64,000 bases of DNA from Anaeramoeba flamelloides (GCA_027625915.1 JANTQA010000047.1:16802001-16866000), one strand, 5' to 3'. Positions 12,425 through 24,330 are shown, counted from the stretch's first letter. Made by a program: numbers and translations. The notes: a model not told the origin generated them from the letters alone.

Positions 12425-12740
12425 AATTATTATGAGTACCTAATTAAATTAAAAACCAACCAAGATGTATTTTACTACCAATCTGTAAAAATAAATAATG
12501 AAAAACTCAGGTATTTTGTGAAAAAATCCCCAAAGGGTTACATAAGTTATTTTGAATTAGTATTGTTGTATATTTATAATTATAAAAGCAAGTGTATTTT
12601 TTTTGAAGGGTCGCTCTTTGACAATTACTCAGATCTCAAAGATTTTTATTGTTATTTTTTTTTAATTTTCTTCAAATGTGTTATTTTTTTCTTAAGAATG
12701 TTACGAAAATCTAACTTTTTCAAATTTAGAGGAATATAAA
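12425..12740 (+). repeat. Direct repeat, copy 2 (family H)
   Basis: Second copy of the repeat described at 11930-12250. Shared blocks include TATTATGAGTACCTAATTAA, AAAAACCAACCAAGATG, AATAATGAAAAACTCAGGTA and TTCAAATGTGTTATTTTT. Similarity is patchy, so the duplication is old. An open frame across it is low-complexity (F/Y/L/K) and is not considered a gene. Confidence 0.5.
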
Positions 12741-13851
12741 ATAATCACAAATTAGATTAACATGAATTAAATAGATTGTATAATTAAAAAAAACAATTTT
12801 TTTAAATTGGCCTGATTTAAGACTTTTAAAAAAATTAAATCAGAATTAATAGTATTTTTTTTCGAAATTTTGAATTTTTGGAATTGACAAACCTTTTCAA
12901 ACCTTTTTTTAAATGAATTAAATTTTTTTGGTAATAGATATTCTAAAAAAACAATTTTTTTTTATTGAATTTTTATCTAATGAGGATATGAAATTCTTTT
13001 TTTGTTTATTTGAAATTTTCTAATCACAAAAAAAGGACAGTTTTACAAGGCATCTTTTAGTGTCAAGTAATCCTTGGGCATCGGATAAATCCATGGAAAA
13101 TAACCCAGTCATTAACAATTGTTTTTTTCAAATATATATTCTATCGGAAAATTTTTGAGTATGATTTTTGTTAATTTTATTTTTCGTTAATGTGGATACG
13201 ATGATAATTTACAATGGTTATTTTAATTTTTAAAATAGAGATTTCTTTTAAACCTTTATTTGTTGATTTGATTTTTCATATAAACAATTTTTATTATTTT
13301 TAGCATACCGAAAAATTAAAATTACAAATTATTTATTAAATGTATTATTAAAACTATTTTTGACAATAAAGTTCCTAATTAATCACTCATTAAAAACTAA
13401 ATTAAAGGTTTAATTCATTAAGAACATATTAATGGTAAAAAATCTCAAAAGAGAAAAAAAGTAAAGTGCCAAAAATTTTATCATGTGGTTTATCAAAAAT
13501 CAAATTTTATTAGAATTTAAAAATGAAAAAACAAAAAAAGGAAAATGAAAAAAAATGAATTCAAAAATGAAATGAAACTCTTTTTAAAAATTGTAAAAAT
13601 ATAGTTAAAGATAAATCGTAAAGATTATTAATTGTCCAAAATGGTTAATACAACGTTTTTATGGGTGTGTCAAAATGGTTGAAAAATAGATAAGAACTAA
13701 TGATTTTTTCATGTCACCTATTTTAAAAATAACATAAAGTACAATTTTTGAATTTTATTCTTGGTTTTAAATTACTACTCGAGTATGAAGCAAATTAAAG
13801 GTAAATGACTATTTTCTTTACAAATTAAATTTCCCATTTTTTATTTTCATC

Positions 13852-13965
13852 CTTAAGGTATTGCTATTTGCCCCAGATTTGTCTATAATTAATATATGTT
13901 GTAATTGGGTGTAAATAATATTGGTGATAGATAGTTAACATACCTCTAAAAAAACTATTATGAAT
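13852..13965 (+). repeat. Terminal fragment of TTAA-ended family D
   Basis: Starts CCTTAAGGTATTGCTATTTG and matches the reverse complement of the right end of the 541-1295 element: CTATAAT.., GTTGTAATTGGGTGTAAATAATATTGGTG (written in parts) and finally ACCTCTAAAAAAACTATT. The opposite end of this copy was not found. Confidence 0.4.
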
Positions 13966-15558
13966 TTTATTAAATAATAAATTGAGAGATTTTTCACTAA
14001 TGATCACTATTAAAAATTGTCATAAGATATATTTTTTTTTTTTTTACTTACTTTACTAAATCAAAAAATAGAAATCAAAATAATTGTTCTTAAAAACTTT
14101 AATAACCAATATTTAGAACCTAAAATTAAAACTTTTTCATTTTTTTTAATTTCAAGTTTTATTCAATATTGTTGCGTAAAAAAATCTGTAGAGACTTGGT
14201 AAAAGTTGTGTTTCGAAATTGACGAGCTTCGTTCTTTAATACAGAAGATACATATATTAAATTATTGAAAGCCGTCATCAGTATACTATAAATAAAATAT
14301 ATATAGGTTTATTAACGTTCTACCATGAAAAAAGAAATTCTTAAAATGAAGGATCAATAATTTAAGATTTTTCTCAAAGTTGATCCTTTTTTAAGGACTA
14401 AACTTAAAATTGAAATTCAAAGTAAAATATGTTTCTAGCACTGTTTTGTTGGTAGGTAATTCTTATAAATATTTCCTCAGTAAGATCAAAGAATGGTAAT
14501 AGAAATATTTTTATTAAATTTATCTATCTGGTATCTAAAATTGAAAAAGAAGGTCGGAAAAAACATTTTTTGGGAAAATCTACTCTTAGGGTAAAGTGGC
14601 AAACTTTTAGATGTTGCTGATAAGTTTCTATTATTTGATTTTGATATCTGAATTAAGTTAAGAGGTTTTGACGTTTCCATCTAAGAAGTTAAAATAGAGA
14701 AAAATGAAAAAAAAATTGGAATTATATTTTGTTATTTTCAGGTTAGGTTAATATTTATAAAAGATTTACAAAGTATTAATTTTGGAAAATAATACACCAA
14801 AATTCTCGTTTTGTAAAAAAGAAAGATCATATTTTCTTATAAATAAAATAAATTTATTAAAAAAACAACCCAATGTATTTTCAAATTTAATTTTCCTTTT
14901 GATTGTTGCATACAAAACTACACAAAACCTTTCCAACGAACACCCCACCTCTATTTGTATTTCACAAACGATTAATTTTTGAGAGAAATAATACTAACAA
15001 AAACAATTTTCACACAAAAATAAATCAGTTGTATTGAGAATTTGATAATTACTATTCTATTCAAAAATAAAACAGAGTAAATATACTGTTGAAAAGAGTT
15101 GTTGTGGACTTCAATTAAAAAAAAAAACAAGAAAAATCAACACAAAAACTAAAAAAAAAAATAGAGAAACCATAATCCTTTGATAAGAATTTTTTTAAAT
15201 TTGAGAAGACAATTAAAACAATTCAGGTAACCTAATGGTTAAAACTCATAGTGGGATGTGATCTTCAAAAGTTAGAATTGTATTTTGAAAATGTTTAAAT
15301 TGACATCATCTTTTATGAAAGAAACTCGTGATTATTTTTTCATTTCGTTCCCACGTTTCTTAATAAACCTGTTTGTAGTTTGCATATCTAAAAATTTCTT
15401 ATGCATTTTTTCATTGAAAAATATATTTTAAATAATTTTGTGATCCTAATTGGCGAATAATTCCTCGAAAACGACTATAAACATTTTAAACGAGATTGAG
15501 TCAAAATCCTTTAAGACAACTTGGTGAATTGTCAAAGTAGTTCTTAAATTAATTGAAT

Positions 15559-15584
15559 AAAAAAAAAAAAAAAAAAAAAAAAAA
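15559..15584. repeat. Poly(A) run of about 26 bp
   Basis: A homopolymer about 170-195 bp downstream (minus-strand sense) of the ribophorin II stop codon. On the gene's sense strand it is a T run. It may mark the end of transcription, but nothing proves it. Confidence 0.6.
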
Positions 15585-15752
15585 TTGTTTATTTTTAAAA
15601 ATAAGATTTATTCTTAATTTTTAAATAAAAAATCCAAATGAATAAAATGTGAATAAAGAAAAAAATAGATAAAAATTAAAATCAAAAAAAAAGCTGACTA
15701 ATTTAAATTATTAATAATGAAAAAAAATTATAAATAAGTAAAAAAAAAATAA

Positions 15753-18164
15753 TTATTTATCTAAATTTCTTAAAGTGAAATAGCCCGAAACTGAAGAGAT
15801 GATACTGATGATTAAAAGATAAAATAGTGTTTTAAACATTGTCAGTTTGAAAAAATAGGCTAAAAATAATAATACTATAAAGGCGAGAGAGGCTATAAAG
15901 GTTAAATTGGTAATCACGGCGATTGGGTTTTTCAGTGAAGGGAATGATTTCAAATTAAATCCAACGATGTATAAAAGGATGATTAATAGCAGGAAGGGTA
16001 TTAGCATGATTCCTGTAAAGGCGTTTGAAACGACCTTTGGAGGGCGCTTAGGATCTGGGTTGAAAATGTGTTTAATTTCGTCCTTGATCAAGAAGTCTGG
16101 GTGTATTTTTTGATTTTCGATTGAGAGATCCAAGATCTTTTGTTCGCCCTCTGAGAGGTCACCAAAGTTGATCTTGATTTGAGCGAAATTCCATTGTATG
16201 GATTTTTCAAAGAAAAAGTTACCGATGATCAATTCCAAATTGTACTTACCGGACGAGAAGTCCATGTTACCGTCGTTTGAATTGATGTCGATTGTGCATT
16301 GGTACTTTTTAGTTTTTTGCATGGCTAAGAAGTAGCGCTCAATGCCCGTTTCAAGGTCTGTAATTTTAATCATTGCCTGGTGCGTTTCGATCAAGTTATT
16401 GATGCTCTGTTGGAAGCCGGCTTTTTGCTTTTTTGATGATTTGGATGGCTGCCCTGCAATTACGCGGAAGGAAATTGAAAGAACGTTGTCTCGGTTGACG
16501 ACAATGTCCTTCTTTGCAGAGTTCAAAGTTTCGGGATATTTAATTTTGTTACGTGTCAATACGGATCCGCCTTGTGATTTGGGCTGCTTGACGACAATTT
16601 CCAAGTCTGAAACCTTGACGGGGCCGACGATTTTGGTTAGGATTGTGACGTCGACCGGTTTGAATGGCCTTAATTTCTTGTTGGCCGTGCCTGCCTTGGG
16701 TGGCTTATAGCTTACACGAACTTCCAAATTATAGAATCCAATTGAGGGTCTGTATGCTAAGAGATCAGCAGCATATTGCCCACTCTTTCGATCTTGATTA
16801 ATTAAGAAATGTGAGGTTAGTGACTGTTCTGGTTTGGACACTGGGGAGAAACGGGATAAAAAGACTTCAATGTTATCAGCTGGTAAGGCCTTTCCAAACA
16901 AATCTGAAACAAGCAAGTTCATTGCATTTTTTTTGCTTTTTTGTTTAATCGATAATTCTTCTTTATCAGCAGTGATACAAATTAGTTTTTTGAACACTCT
17001 GTCTTCATCTAAAGATTTAAGTCCAGTGATTACATTATAAGCTGCGGAAATGTCTTGAGTGCTTTTTCTTGAAAATAAAAATTCTGCCAGCCCAATAAGG
17101 TCTTCCTCAGTAAAAATTTCTTCATCATCTTCATCCTCATCCTCTTCCTCTTCCTCTTCCTCTTCGTCCTTATTTAATTTAATTGAAAGCTTTTTTAATT
17201 TAACAAAGGTACGGAGTACTCGAGAGGTGATTTCTAAATCTGGCTTGCCTGACTCATCATTAAAGAAGGATTGTGTAACTTGGCCATCATTTTCGACTAA
17301 CAAATTGGCAACATCAGGTATTAATTCAAGCACGTTTTCCAATAACTCTTCAATAGTCATTTCTAAATATCCTTCAAGTGATTCATATTCCTCTTCATCG
17401 TCTTCGGATTCGGATTCGGATTCTGTCTTGTCTGATTCGTCGATAATATCATTATCATCATCGGCGAGTGCTTGGTAACTAGTTTCACTGTCGTAATTTT
17501 CAACAACCAAGACAGCTAATTCTAAAATGTATTGCGAAAATTCAACTTCTGGATCGTCCTCTTCGAGTAATGCAAGCATTTTTGCAAATGATTTGAGAGT
17601 CGCCTTCCTAAATTCGTCTGTCTCCTTTTCATTAAAGATTTTGGTTTTTTCCAATTCAAAAAATGTTTGTCCTCCGAGGTAAATATTCCTTGAAGATTTG
17701 CCGTTGATCGACTTCAAGAGCAATTCCTTGATCGCTGGTGACAATTTGTTGATTTTGTTGTTTTTCTTTTTTGTGTGGCACTGTAATTCATTATAAATTA
17801 TAGATCCTGATTGAAGCGAATTTAATGTGGTCCAAATCGCCTTTTGGGATTCGTATTGTTCCTCGCTGTTGGGGCTAAAGTCTTCAAAGAACGTCTTGAT
17901 TTCTTGACACAGATCTTCTTTTTGAATTTTGCTCCAAATGTAAGAGCCAGATAATAGCTGATAGCCTACAGAGGACTGGAGCAAGGATTGGAAATTTTCT
18001 TTTTTAAAGTCCTTTGACGAAAGCGTCTTTTCAAATGTTTCAATTAATTTCTTTTGTTCATCACTTGTGATGATCTTGTTTAGTCCCTGTGTAGAACAAT
18101 TGATGTTAGTACTTAATATGAAAAAAAGAAAAATACTAAGGAATAGAATGTTTTTGGAGTTCAT
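15753..18164 (-). CDS. RPN2: Ribophorin II (oligosaccharyltransferase subunit, Swp1/RPN2)
   Basis: An 803-residue ER membrane protein of the complex that transfers N-glycans onto nascent proteins. The C-terminal region is diagnostic: IKHIFNPDPKRPPKVVSNAF aligns with the human HIF-EPEKRPPTVVSNTF motif, followed by three hydrophobic segments (LIPFLLLIILLYIV; AVITNLTFIASLAFIVLLF; LFYLLIISIISSVSGYFTL) as in RPN2. The start chosen is the ATG at 18164, followed by a signal peptide (MNSKNILFLSIFLFFILST). The frame stays open 113 codons upstream, but that part is phenylalanine/lysine-rich low-complexity sequence and is rejected. The protein is longer than human RPN2 (631 residues) mainly through two acidic insertions in the lumenal part, about residues 235-262 (Glu/Asp/Ser) and 333-352 (nearly pure Glu/Asp). 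Single exon, TAA stop. It is transcribed divergently from the eS7 gene, with 518 bp between the start codons. Confidence 0.93.
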   Translation of the reverse strand: MNSKNILFLSIFLFFILSTNINCSTQGLNKIITSDEQKKLIETFEKTLSSKDFKKENFQSLLQSSVGYQLLSGSYIWSKIQKEDLCQEIKTFFEDFSPNSEEQYESQKAIWTTLNSLQSGSIIYNELQCHTKKKNNKINKLSPAIKELLLKSINGKSSRNIYLGGQTFFELEKTKIFNEKETDEFRKATLKSFAKMLALLEEDDPEVEFSQYILELAVLVVENYDSETSYQALADDDNDIIDESDKTESESESEDDEEEYESLEGYLEMTIEELLENVLELIPDVANLLVENDGQVTQSFFNDESGKPDLEITSRVLRTFVKLKKLSIKLNKDEEEEEEEEDEDEDDEEIFTEEDLIGLAEFLFSRKSTQDISAAYNVITGLKSLDEDRVFKKLICITADKEELSIKQKSKKNAMNLLVSDLFGKALPADNIEVFLSRFSPVSKPEQSLTSHFLINQDRKSGQYAADLLAYRPSIGFYNLEVRVSYKPPKAGTANKKLRPFKPVDVTILTKIVGPVKVSDLEIVVKQPKSQGGSVLTRNKIKYPETLNSAKKDIVVNRDNVLSISFRVIAGQPSKSSKKQKAGFQQSINNLIETHQAMIKITDLETGIERYFLAMQKTKKYQCTIDINSNDGNMDFSSGKYNLELIIGNFFFEKSIQWNFAQIKINFGDLSEGEQKILDLSIENQKIHPDFLIKDEIKHIFNPDPKRPPKVVSNAFTGIMLIPFLLLIILLYIVGFNLKSFPSLKNPIAVITNLTFIASLAFIVLLFLAYFFKLTMFKTLFYLLIISIISSVSGYFTLRNLDK

Positions 18165-18682
18165 TTTCTTGAAAGTTGTTTGGTTCGTGGATTTTTGTTT
18201 TTTTGGAAACAAAAAAAAAAGAGAAATAAATAAAAAATAAAAAGTTTTTTTTTGTGAGAAAGAAATAAAAAAAAATAAGAAAAAAAAAGTAAATGAAAAA
18301 AATGAAAAAAGAGATAATCGGTAAAATAATAACCTGAGATTATTTAGGATATTTTTTAGGGAAAACCGATTATCGTTCTCCCAATTATGATTGATATAAC
18401 TTGTTTTGAGTAATATTATCAAAGATATTTTTTTGGTATTTATTCTTGAAATGAGATTGAATGAACAATGAAAATAATTTGTAATTACAGTTTTTTTTAT
18501 CATTGTGAAGGAGTTTGGAAAATATTTAGTTATTTTGAAAAGGTTTGAAATTTTTGTTTATTTGGAAACGATTTAATTGATTTTCTATAAGGTGGGGTTT
18601 ACTTCCTTATTTGGTCAACTTTACTGTATTAACATTGAGATGAAATTGGTCATTTTAATCATTTTTTTACTTATTTCTAAAA
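18165..18682. promoter_or_regulatory. Shared upstream region of ribophorin II (-) and eS7 (+)
   Basis: 518 bp separate the two divergent start codons, so this must contain both promoters and 5' leaders. The ribophorin-proximal half is A-rich on the plus strand (about 18200-18315). The sequence near 18590-18640 is the most complex part (AAGGTGGGGTTTACTTCC). No TATA box or known core element can be called with confidence in DNA this AT-rich. Confidence 0.5.
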
Positions 18683-18714
18683 ATGTCAACCAAACAAGGT
18701 TTGCTTTCTTTTGA

Positions 18715-18745
<31 letters not shown>

Positions 18746-19893
18746 TTAAAAGTGTTGTAGCATTGTGAACTTAAATTTAAAAGTCTTTCATAATTAAAAA
18801 TGTTTTGTTGTTGGATCAAAAACTAAAATAATTTTTCTTTTTTTTTTTTTTTTAACTTTTTTTTGTTTAAATTTCAAACCAAATAGCTTTATCACTCAGA
18901 AAAATTGTCAAGCCAAAAGGAAAGCCAACAGATCTTGAAAAAAAAGTTGCTGAAGCTTTTTTCAATCTTGAAATGAACACAGAAAGCCGAGAACTTAAAT
19001 ACGATCTTTCCAGATTATACTTTTCTGGTGCAATTCAAATTCCAATTCGTAAAAAAAGAAAAGCAATTATTGTCTTTGTACCAGTCCCATCATACAGCGG
19101 TTTCCAAAAAATCCACGATCAATTTGTAGGTGAATTAGAAAAGAAATTTTCTGGTAATCACGTTGTTATTGTTTCTAATAAAAGAATTTTCAAACCAGAA
19201 ACCAAAAAAGTTTCTTTTAAACAAAAAAGACCAATGTCTCGTTCTCTTACAACTGTAACTATTTTTTTTTTTTATTTATTTTTTTTTTTATTTTTCATAT
19301 CGTTGCTTTTTTTTTTTTTTTTTTTTTTCTTTTTCTTTTTCTTTTTGGAAAATTTATAAAAAACATTTTAGAAATGAAATTATCAACAAACTTAAACAAA
19401 ATCTTTTTTTTTTTTTTTTTTTCGTTTCTTTTCATTTTTTATATTTGTAAATGTGATCATTAATAGGTTCATAATTCCATTTTAGAAAACATTCTTTACC
19501 CATGTGAAGTTATTGGAAGAAGAACACACTATCACCTTAATGGAAAAAAAACTTTCAAAGTGTAAAAGATTTTTCCTTTTTTTTTTCTTAATAATTTTCA
19601 TTTATACCAACAAAATATTTTTATTTAAACCCTCTTTATTTTCTGAATTTAACTAAATAAAAAAAAAAAAAAAAAAAAAAAAAAAACAAAAAAAAAAACA
19701 AAAAAAAAAACAAAAAAAAAACAATTTTTAATTGATGGCGAATAGAATTTTAGCCGGAAAAGATAAGACTACTATCGAAGGAAGACTACAAACCTATATT
19801 AAAGTATATAAACATCTTACACAAAAGAACATTGTCTTTGATTATTCAATTTCACCAGTCTTAAAAAAAGAGAAAAGAAACAAACGTAAATAA
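18683..19893 (+). CDS. RPS7: Cytosolic ribosomal protein eS7 (RPS7), 4 exons
   Basis: Protein of the 40S small subunit, 208 residues (human 194). Exons: 18683-18698, 18887-19254, 19467-19561 and 19746-19893, with introns of 188, 212 and 184 bp, all GT-AG. Exon phases close perfectly. Diagnostic stretches are KKRKAIIVFVPVPSYSGFQK, ELEKKFSGNHVV, KRPMSRSLTTVHNSILENIL and KVYKHLTQKNIVF, all aligning with human eS7; the exon 3/4 join (KV|ILAGKDKTTIEGRLQTY) aligns without a gap. The last ten residues are Lys/Arg-rich and extend beyond the human C-terminus. Exon 1 encodes only five codons plus one base. The introns hold long T or A runs; intron 3 contains an A-run with C every 11-12 bases. AATAAA at 19951-19956, 58 bases after the stop, is a plausible polyadenylation signal. 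Confidence 0.96.
19657..19722. repeat. A10-11C microsatellite in eS7 intron 3
   Basis: A run of about 30 A followed by C at 19687, 19699, 19711 and 19722, that is poly(A) interrupted every 11-12 bases. It sits just before the 3' splice site of intron 3 (AATAG at 19745), where a pyrimidine tract would be expected. Confidence 0.9.
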
Positions 19894-20311
19894 ATTAATT
19901 TTCTATTTTAACAAATTTGGAAACAAATGATTAAACCAAAATATTTATGAAATAAAGAAGTTGTCATAAAATACAGATCATTATAGAAAAATAAATTATT
20001 TTTTTCTTTTTTTTTTTCTTCTGAGAGTTAATAGCAACTTATGTGTTTTTGTAAAAGTTAACTCTTTTTCAATAAATAAAATTTTTAAAAAAACAAATCT
20101 AAATATTTTTTCTTTTTTTTGCTCTTTATTTGAAACAATATTTTGTGTAGAGACAAGTTTATTAAATAACAACAAACACCTTTATTTGAATAATACTGGA
20201 AAACTTTTTGTGTCTTTTAAAGTCACAGCACTATTATTTGTATAAATATGAAAATTTTTGGACAGAGCTTACATTTTGATTCTTTTTTTTTATTTCAATG
20301 ATTAGTCACAA

Positions 20312-20425
20312 CTGATCTCACGTTTAAGCGATTCGCGTCTCCCACCCAGAAGCCTAAAATTAAAGAGTGCCGTTATAGTATGCAAATCGTTTTAGCCCAA
20401 TTTTGGCCAAAAGTCTCTAAAAATT
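20312..20425 (+). repeat. Terminal fragment of TTAA-ended family D
   Basis: Begins GTTTAAGCGATTCGCGTCTC and continues through CCACCCAGAAG to CAAAAGTCTCTAAAAATTCC. The order and spacing (start motif, AGAAG block about 25 bp in, CTCTAAAAA about 95 bp in) are those of the 541-1295 element. It is unusually GC-rich for this DNA. No matching right end was found. Confidence 0.45.
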
Positions 20426-23400
20426 CCAGTGTAAAATCTACTTTGTTTCTTTCAAAAAGGGGCACATAAAAATTTTCCCAGATCAATTCTTTTTTAGAGT
20501 CTATTTTTTAAGGAATAAATAAAAAATATGTAAAATAATACATATCAAAGAATAGTTAATACTTAAAATGAAATAAAACTAATAAATCAATATATTTTCT
20601 TTAAAAATTGCAAAACTAAAATTCAGAGAACCTAGAGAAAAAAACAACAAGGCTCATTTTGATCAACAATTGAAGATCAAAATGAACATTTCAATAGAAA
20701 CCAATACACTTTTCCTACAACCATTTAAACATTCCAATAACATCAGAATAAAAGATTTTTACCTGTAAGTTAATAGATCTTGTAATAAATTCAAAAAAAT
20801 TAAAAAACAATTAGGTATTAAAAAACATCGAAAAATAGACAACAGAAATGTGTAAGAGTGATTAAAAATGATTTCAATTTTCAACTTTTCCAAAATAAAA
20901 TTTTTTCTTCTGAAATCCATCCACTAACTTTGAACACATATAACCCACCCACTATAACCGAATCACTTTGAACGGGAAATGATTTCTTACCAAAAGTTGA
21001 TGTACTCAATTAAAAGCACTTCTTGTATTAATAAAAAAACCCAAGAATTCACAAAAAAAATCTACATTTCACCACAAATTCACATGTTAAATTATCATTA
21101 TTCATATTCAAAAGTTGCAAAACACCTTGCTAGAATTTGTCTTGAAATAATGATTAGCTGTTAAAATATTCATTTTTTTTTTTTAAAAATTAAATAATAA
21201 AGAAATAATTTTTTTTTTAAAATTATTTTTAGCTGTTGGAAACATATTGATGACAGAACTAGATTCCGAGAAAGGACCCCCCCCCCCAAGTAATATATAT
21301 TAAGTTTATCCACGAATACATTAAAAAATTTTTGATACAAACATTAAAAATTAAATATTTCAGACTTTTGGGGGGTTGGTTTTTAAACTAAAAAACCATC
21401 ACAAAAATAAAGATTCAAAAAAATGAACTTAATGCATCGGCTTGGGCCTATTCCATCATGTGTGAGGTATAATATATTTGATAGTGGTCAGTAATTAACC
21501 CATTGGGGAGATAAAAAATTTACAAATATGTTTAATATATTTTATAAACAAGAAAAAAAAGATTTATAAATTAACTTCGAAAAAGACATTATACATTCCT
21601 TAGAAATTGAGAGATCTAAAATAATTTTTTTTAATTTAATTTTGGAAAAAGATCTTTTTCTTGAATTTTGGGATCACTATCATATTTTAATATTTTTGGT
21701 AATTTTAATTATGTGCAACTTATTGTGAAGGGGTTTAGATGTATCAAAGTATATTGAATATTTTTAAATCAAAATACCAATAATTATTTTATATGTCGAA
21801 AGTTCAAAGTGAATCAAAGTGAAATCTTTGGCTATTCAATTTATATATATATATATATATTCAAAAAAATTTATCCTTTTAACAAATTAGGTTATATACC
21901 AAGGGATGTTGAATTGGCAAATGCTCGAAAGTAATAAAATTAATAAATCACCAAAAGAGGGCAAAATATGAAATAGATTTTTAAACAATTTTATTTTTTT
22001 GAAACAAAGATGAAAGAAAATACCATCAAATGAATATTTTGGAATATAAAATGAAAAAAAATTAACCGAAGTATGTTTTAGAAGATTTTTTCTTCTTTAT
22101 CTTTTTATCTTTAATGTGTAGAAACAAGATATTATATTAGGTTTATTGTACCAGATTTATTATATTTTATTTGATACTATACCCATTTTTACAAAATTAC
22201 TTAAAAATTCTATTTTCAATAGTTTAGATAAATAAATATTTCAAAAATAAAAAAAGAAAAAGTTAAATTAACGAAAGTAAAAAATAATGAGAAGCGATTT
22301 AACCCCTAAAAAACAGACATAGTTGCAATTTGTAAAAAATACAAAAAATTTTTTGTTTTCAATTTAATGAAAAATAAAAAATTTGAAAATAAAACAATAA
22401 TATATTCAATAATTCAATATTTATTAAGAGGGAATATTTCAAAAATATCATAATTTCTCGAATAAAAATGTAAAATTTGATAAATTAAAAGATAATTGGA
22501 TTTAAAAATCTTATTAAACAAGGTTGAGATATGGTTAGTAATTTATCCTCCAAAAAAAATATATATATAAATAAAAGTTTTTCGATTTTAATTTAAAATA
22601 AAATTCACTAAAAAAGAAGTAATTGTATACAATAGTAAAATAAAGATTAGAGAATAACTGAATGTTTTTTAAAAAAATTAATTGCACATTTTTTTATATT
22701 TTGTGGTCCACTACGTTTTTAATTGATAGCGAAATATATTTGTCAGAATATATCACACAAACATATATAGTAAAACCTTCCTCCATTTTGTTAAATAAAC
22801 GATTCTGGTGTTTTATTTACTCAGAAAAAGTGTTACTCAAAACGGATATAAAGTATTTATCTCCTTTAAAAATTAAGTATTTTATTTGCCAAAATTCATT
22901 AAAACCCCGAAATATTCTTTAACCATTTATACCAATTCAAGAATAAATTACATAAGTTGGTTTAAATAAAAGTAGAATCAATTAACATATAGATACCTAG
23001 CTCATAAGTTCAAATATCTTTGATTAAAAAAAAAAAAATGTTTAACTTTGCGTTAATTTACTAGTACCTAAAAATAAAAGAAAAACTTCAAATCAGTGAA
23101 AGCTATTACTTTCACTAATATTGTATCCTTGTTATAAAAGCTAATTTGCAATACAATCAATATTCTGGAACTTAAAAATCGGGTGCTAATTGTGTTCATT
23201 ACCGTTGGTAATACTCAGGATGTTAAAATATCTAGTCAAGAAAAAAAGATGTAGTTTTTGGAAAAAAATCAAAATAAAATCAGAAGGGATTTTTAATATA
23301 ATTCAAATTGGAGGTATTTATACAGATAGAATATAACTAGCAGTTTTGAAAATTCTATATAAATCGAATAAAACTCAAATAAAGAAAATAATAATTATGT

Positions 23401-23561
23401 CACGTTTACTGTGTCCTGTGTTTTCGTCAATTTGTAAGAATAAAGTAAAATGAGAAGATTGGCACTATTCTAGTAAATTCTGGAAAAATTAAAAAAAAAC
23501 CTAACAGAATATCATAGGATTTTGAAGAATATAAATATTTTTTTTTAATTTAAATCAAAAA

Positions 23562-24075
23562 TAATTCTTTAAAAGTCAAAATAATTGATTCCCCAGTTGA
23601 AGTCTATTTCTTAAATTAAAAAAACTTTGGAAAAGATATATTTCCATTCAGTGTAAAGAAAAAAACTTTCAAATTTTATTCTATAAAATTTAGGAAAAAT
23701 GTAAATAGGAACTTGGAAAATTATGTTTTTCTACTTAAATTGTAAAATATCTCTCAAAATAATTTTTGATCCTTGATCTCTTCGTGACTAATATTATTTG
23801 TTGCAAAATAAATTGGAAACAAAATTATTATTCATCTCCACAAAATTGGAATTAATCAATCATTATAACCATTTCAAATTTTTTAACACTATAAGCCAGC
23901 TTAAATTATTAATTAACCTTTCTGAAATTAGGGACTAGGATTATTTATTTTAATTCTTGAAATGTAATTGTATGAAAAGTTGAATGAAAATTTTGATCTT
24001 TTTATATGACAATTAACAATTGTATTTATTAGTATTGAAGTTATCAAAAAGTGAAAAATTAGTAATTAATTATCT
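23562..24075 (+). repeat. Dispersed repeat family J, copy 1
   Basis: Matches about 33828-34125. Shared blocks in order: AATAATTCTTTAA, TCAAAATAATTGATT, CCAG(T/C)TGAA, a stretch ending GGAAAA, AAATATCT, AAAATAATTTTTGATCC and, further on, GAAGTTATCAAAAAGTGAAA then AATTAG. No coding capacity and no clear terminal repeats. Confidence 0.45.
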
Positions 24076-24330
24076 TTTTTTTTCAAAAATTTTTTCATAA
24101 TAATATCAAAGAGATATTTAAAAAGGTTGGAAGAAACAAGACAATTTTAATTTTTTTCGAACAAACTCAGTTTTATAGTTCACTTTTTTGTGTGTTTCCA
24201 TAGTTGGTGTCACTCAAATAGAAGAAAAATACTCTTATAACAATTAAGAGGATCTTTTCCAATTAATTACCAAATATATACCCACAAAATTTGTTTTGAA
24301 GTTTCCTTGATTACAATCTTTTAAAAATGG

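Larger units (their letters stand above)
2796..15752. other. About 13 kb gene-poor region
   Basis: No host gene is supportable in this stretch: all open frames are short, AT-rich and of low complexity. What can be recognised is a LINE-like 3' relic (about 6085-6342), a Tc1/mariner-like MITE (7128-7327), possible TTAA-type ends near 8103 and 13852, an (AT)29 microsatellite (9725-9782), a pair of direct repeats (about 11930-12250 and 12425-12740) and a long A run (15559-15584) a short way beyond the 3' end of the ribophorin gene. Between these I see AT-rich filler only. No tRNA or rRNA gene was found. Confidence 0.6.

Noticed and set aside
12518-12739. 73-codon frame as a small gene
   Set aside because: Phe/Tyr/Lys composition follows base composition, and it lies inside a dispersed repeat.
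15216-15285. Possible tRNA gene (GGTAACCTAATGGTTAAAAC)
   Set aside because: The start resembles an A box, but no B box (GGTTCGANTCC) and no paired acceptor stem can be drawn.
17059-17478. Ser-rich plus-strand frame of 139 codons
   Set aside because: It is the antisense of the acidic insertions of ribophorin II (GAA/GAT repeats read as TTC/ATC).
18165-18503. 113-codon N-terminal extension of the ribophorin II frame
   Set aside because: The extension is Phe/Lys/Ser low-complexity sequence from AT-rich promoter DNA, and a proper signal peptide begins at the ATG at 18164.
21225-21510. Segment with C11 and CATCGGCTTGGGCC as a gene relic
   Set aside because: Composition is unusual for the region, but no frame or repeat match supports a call.
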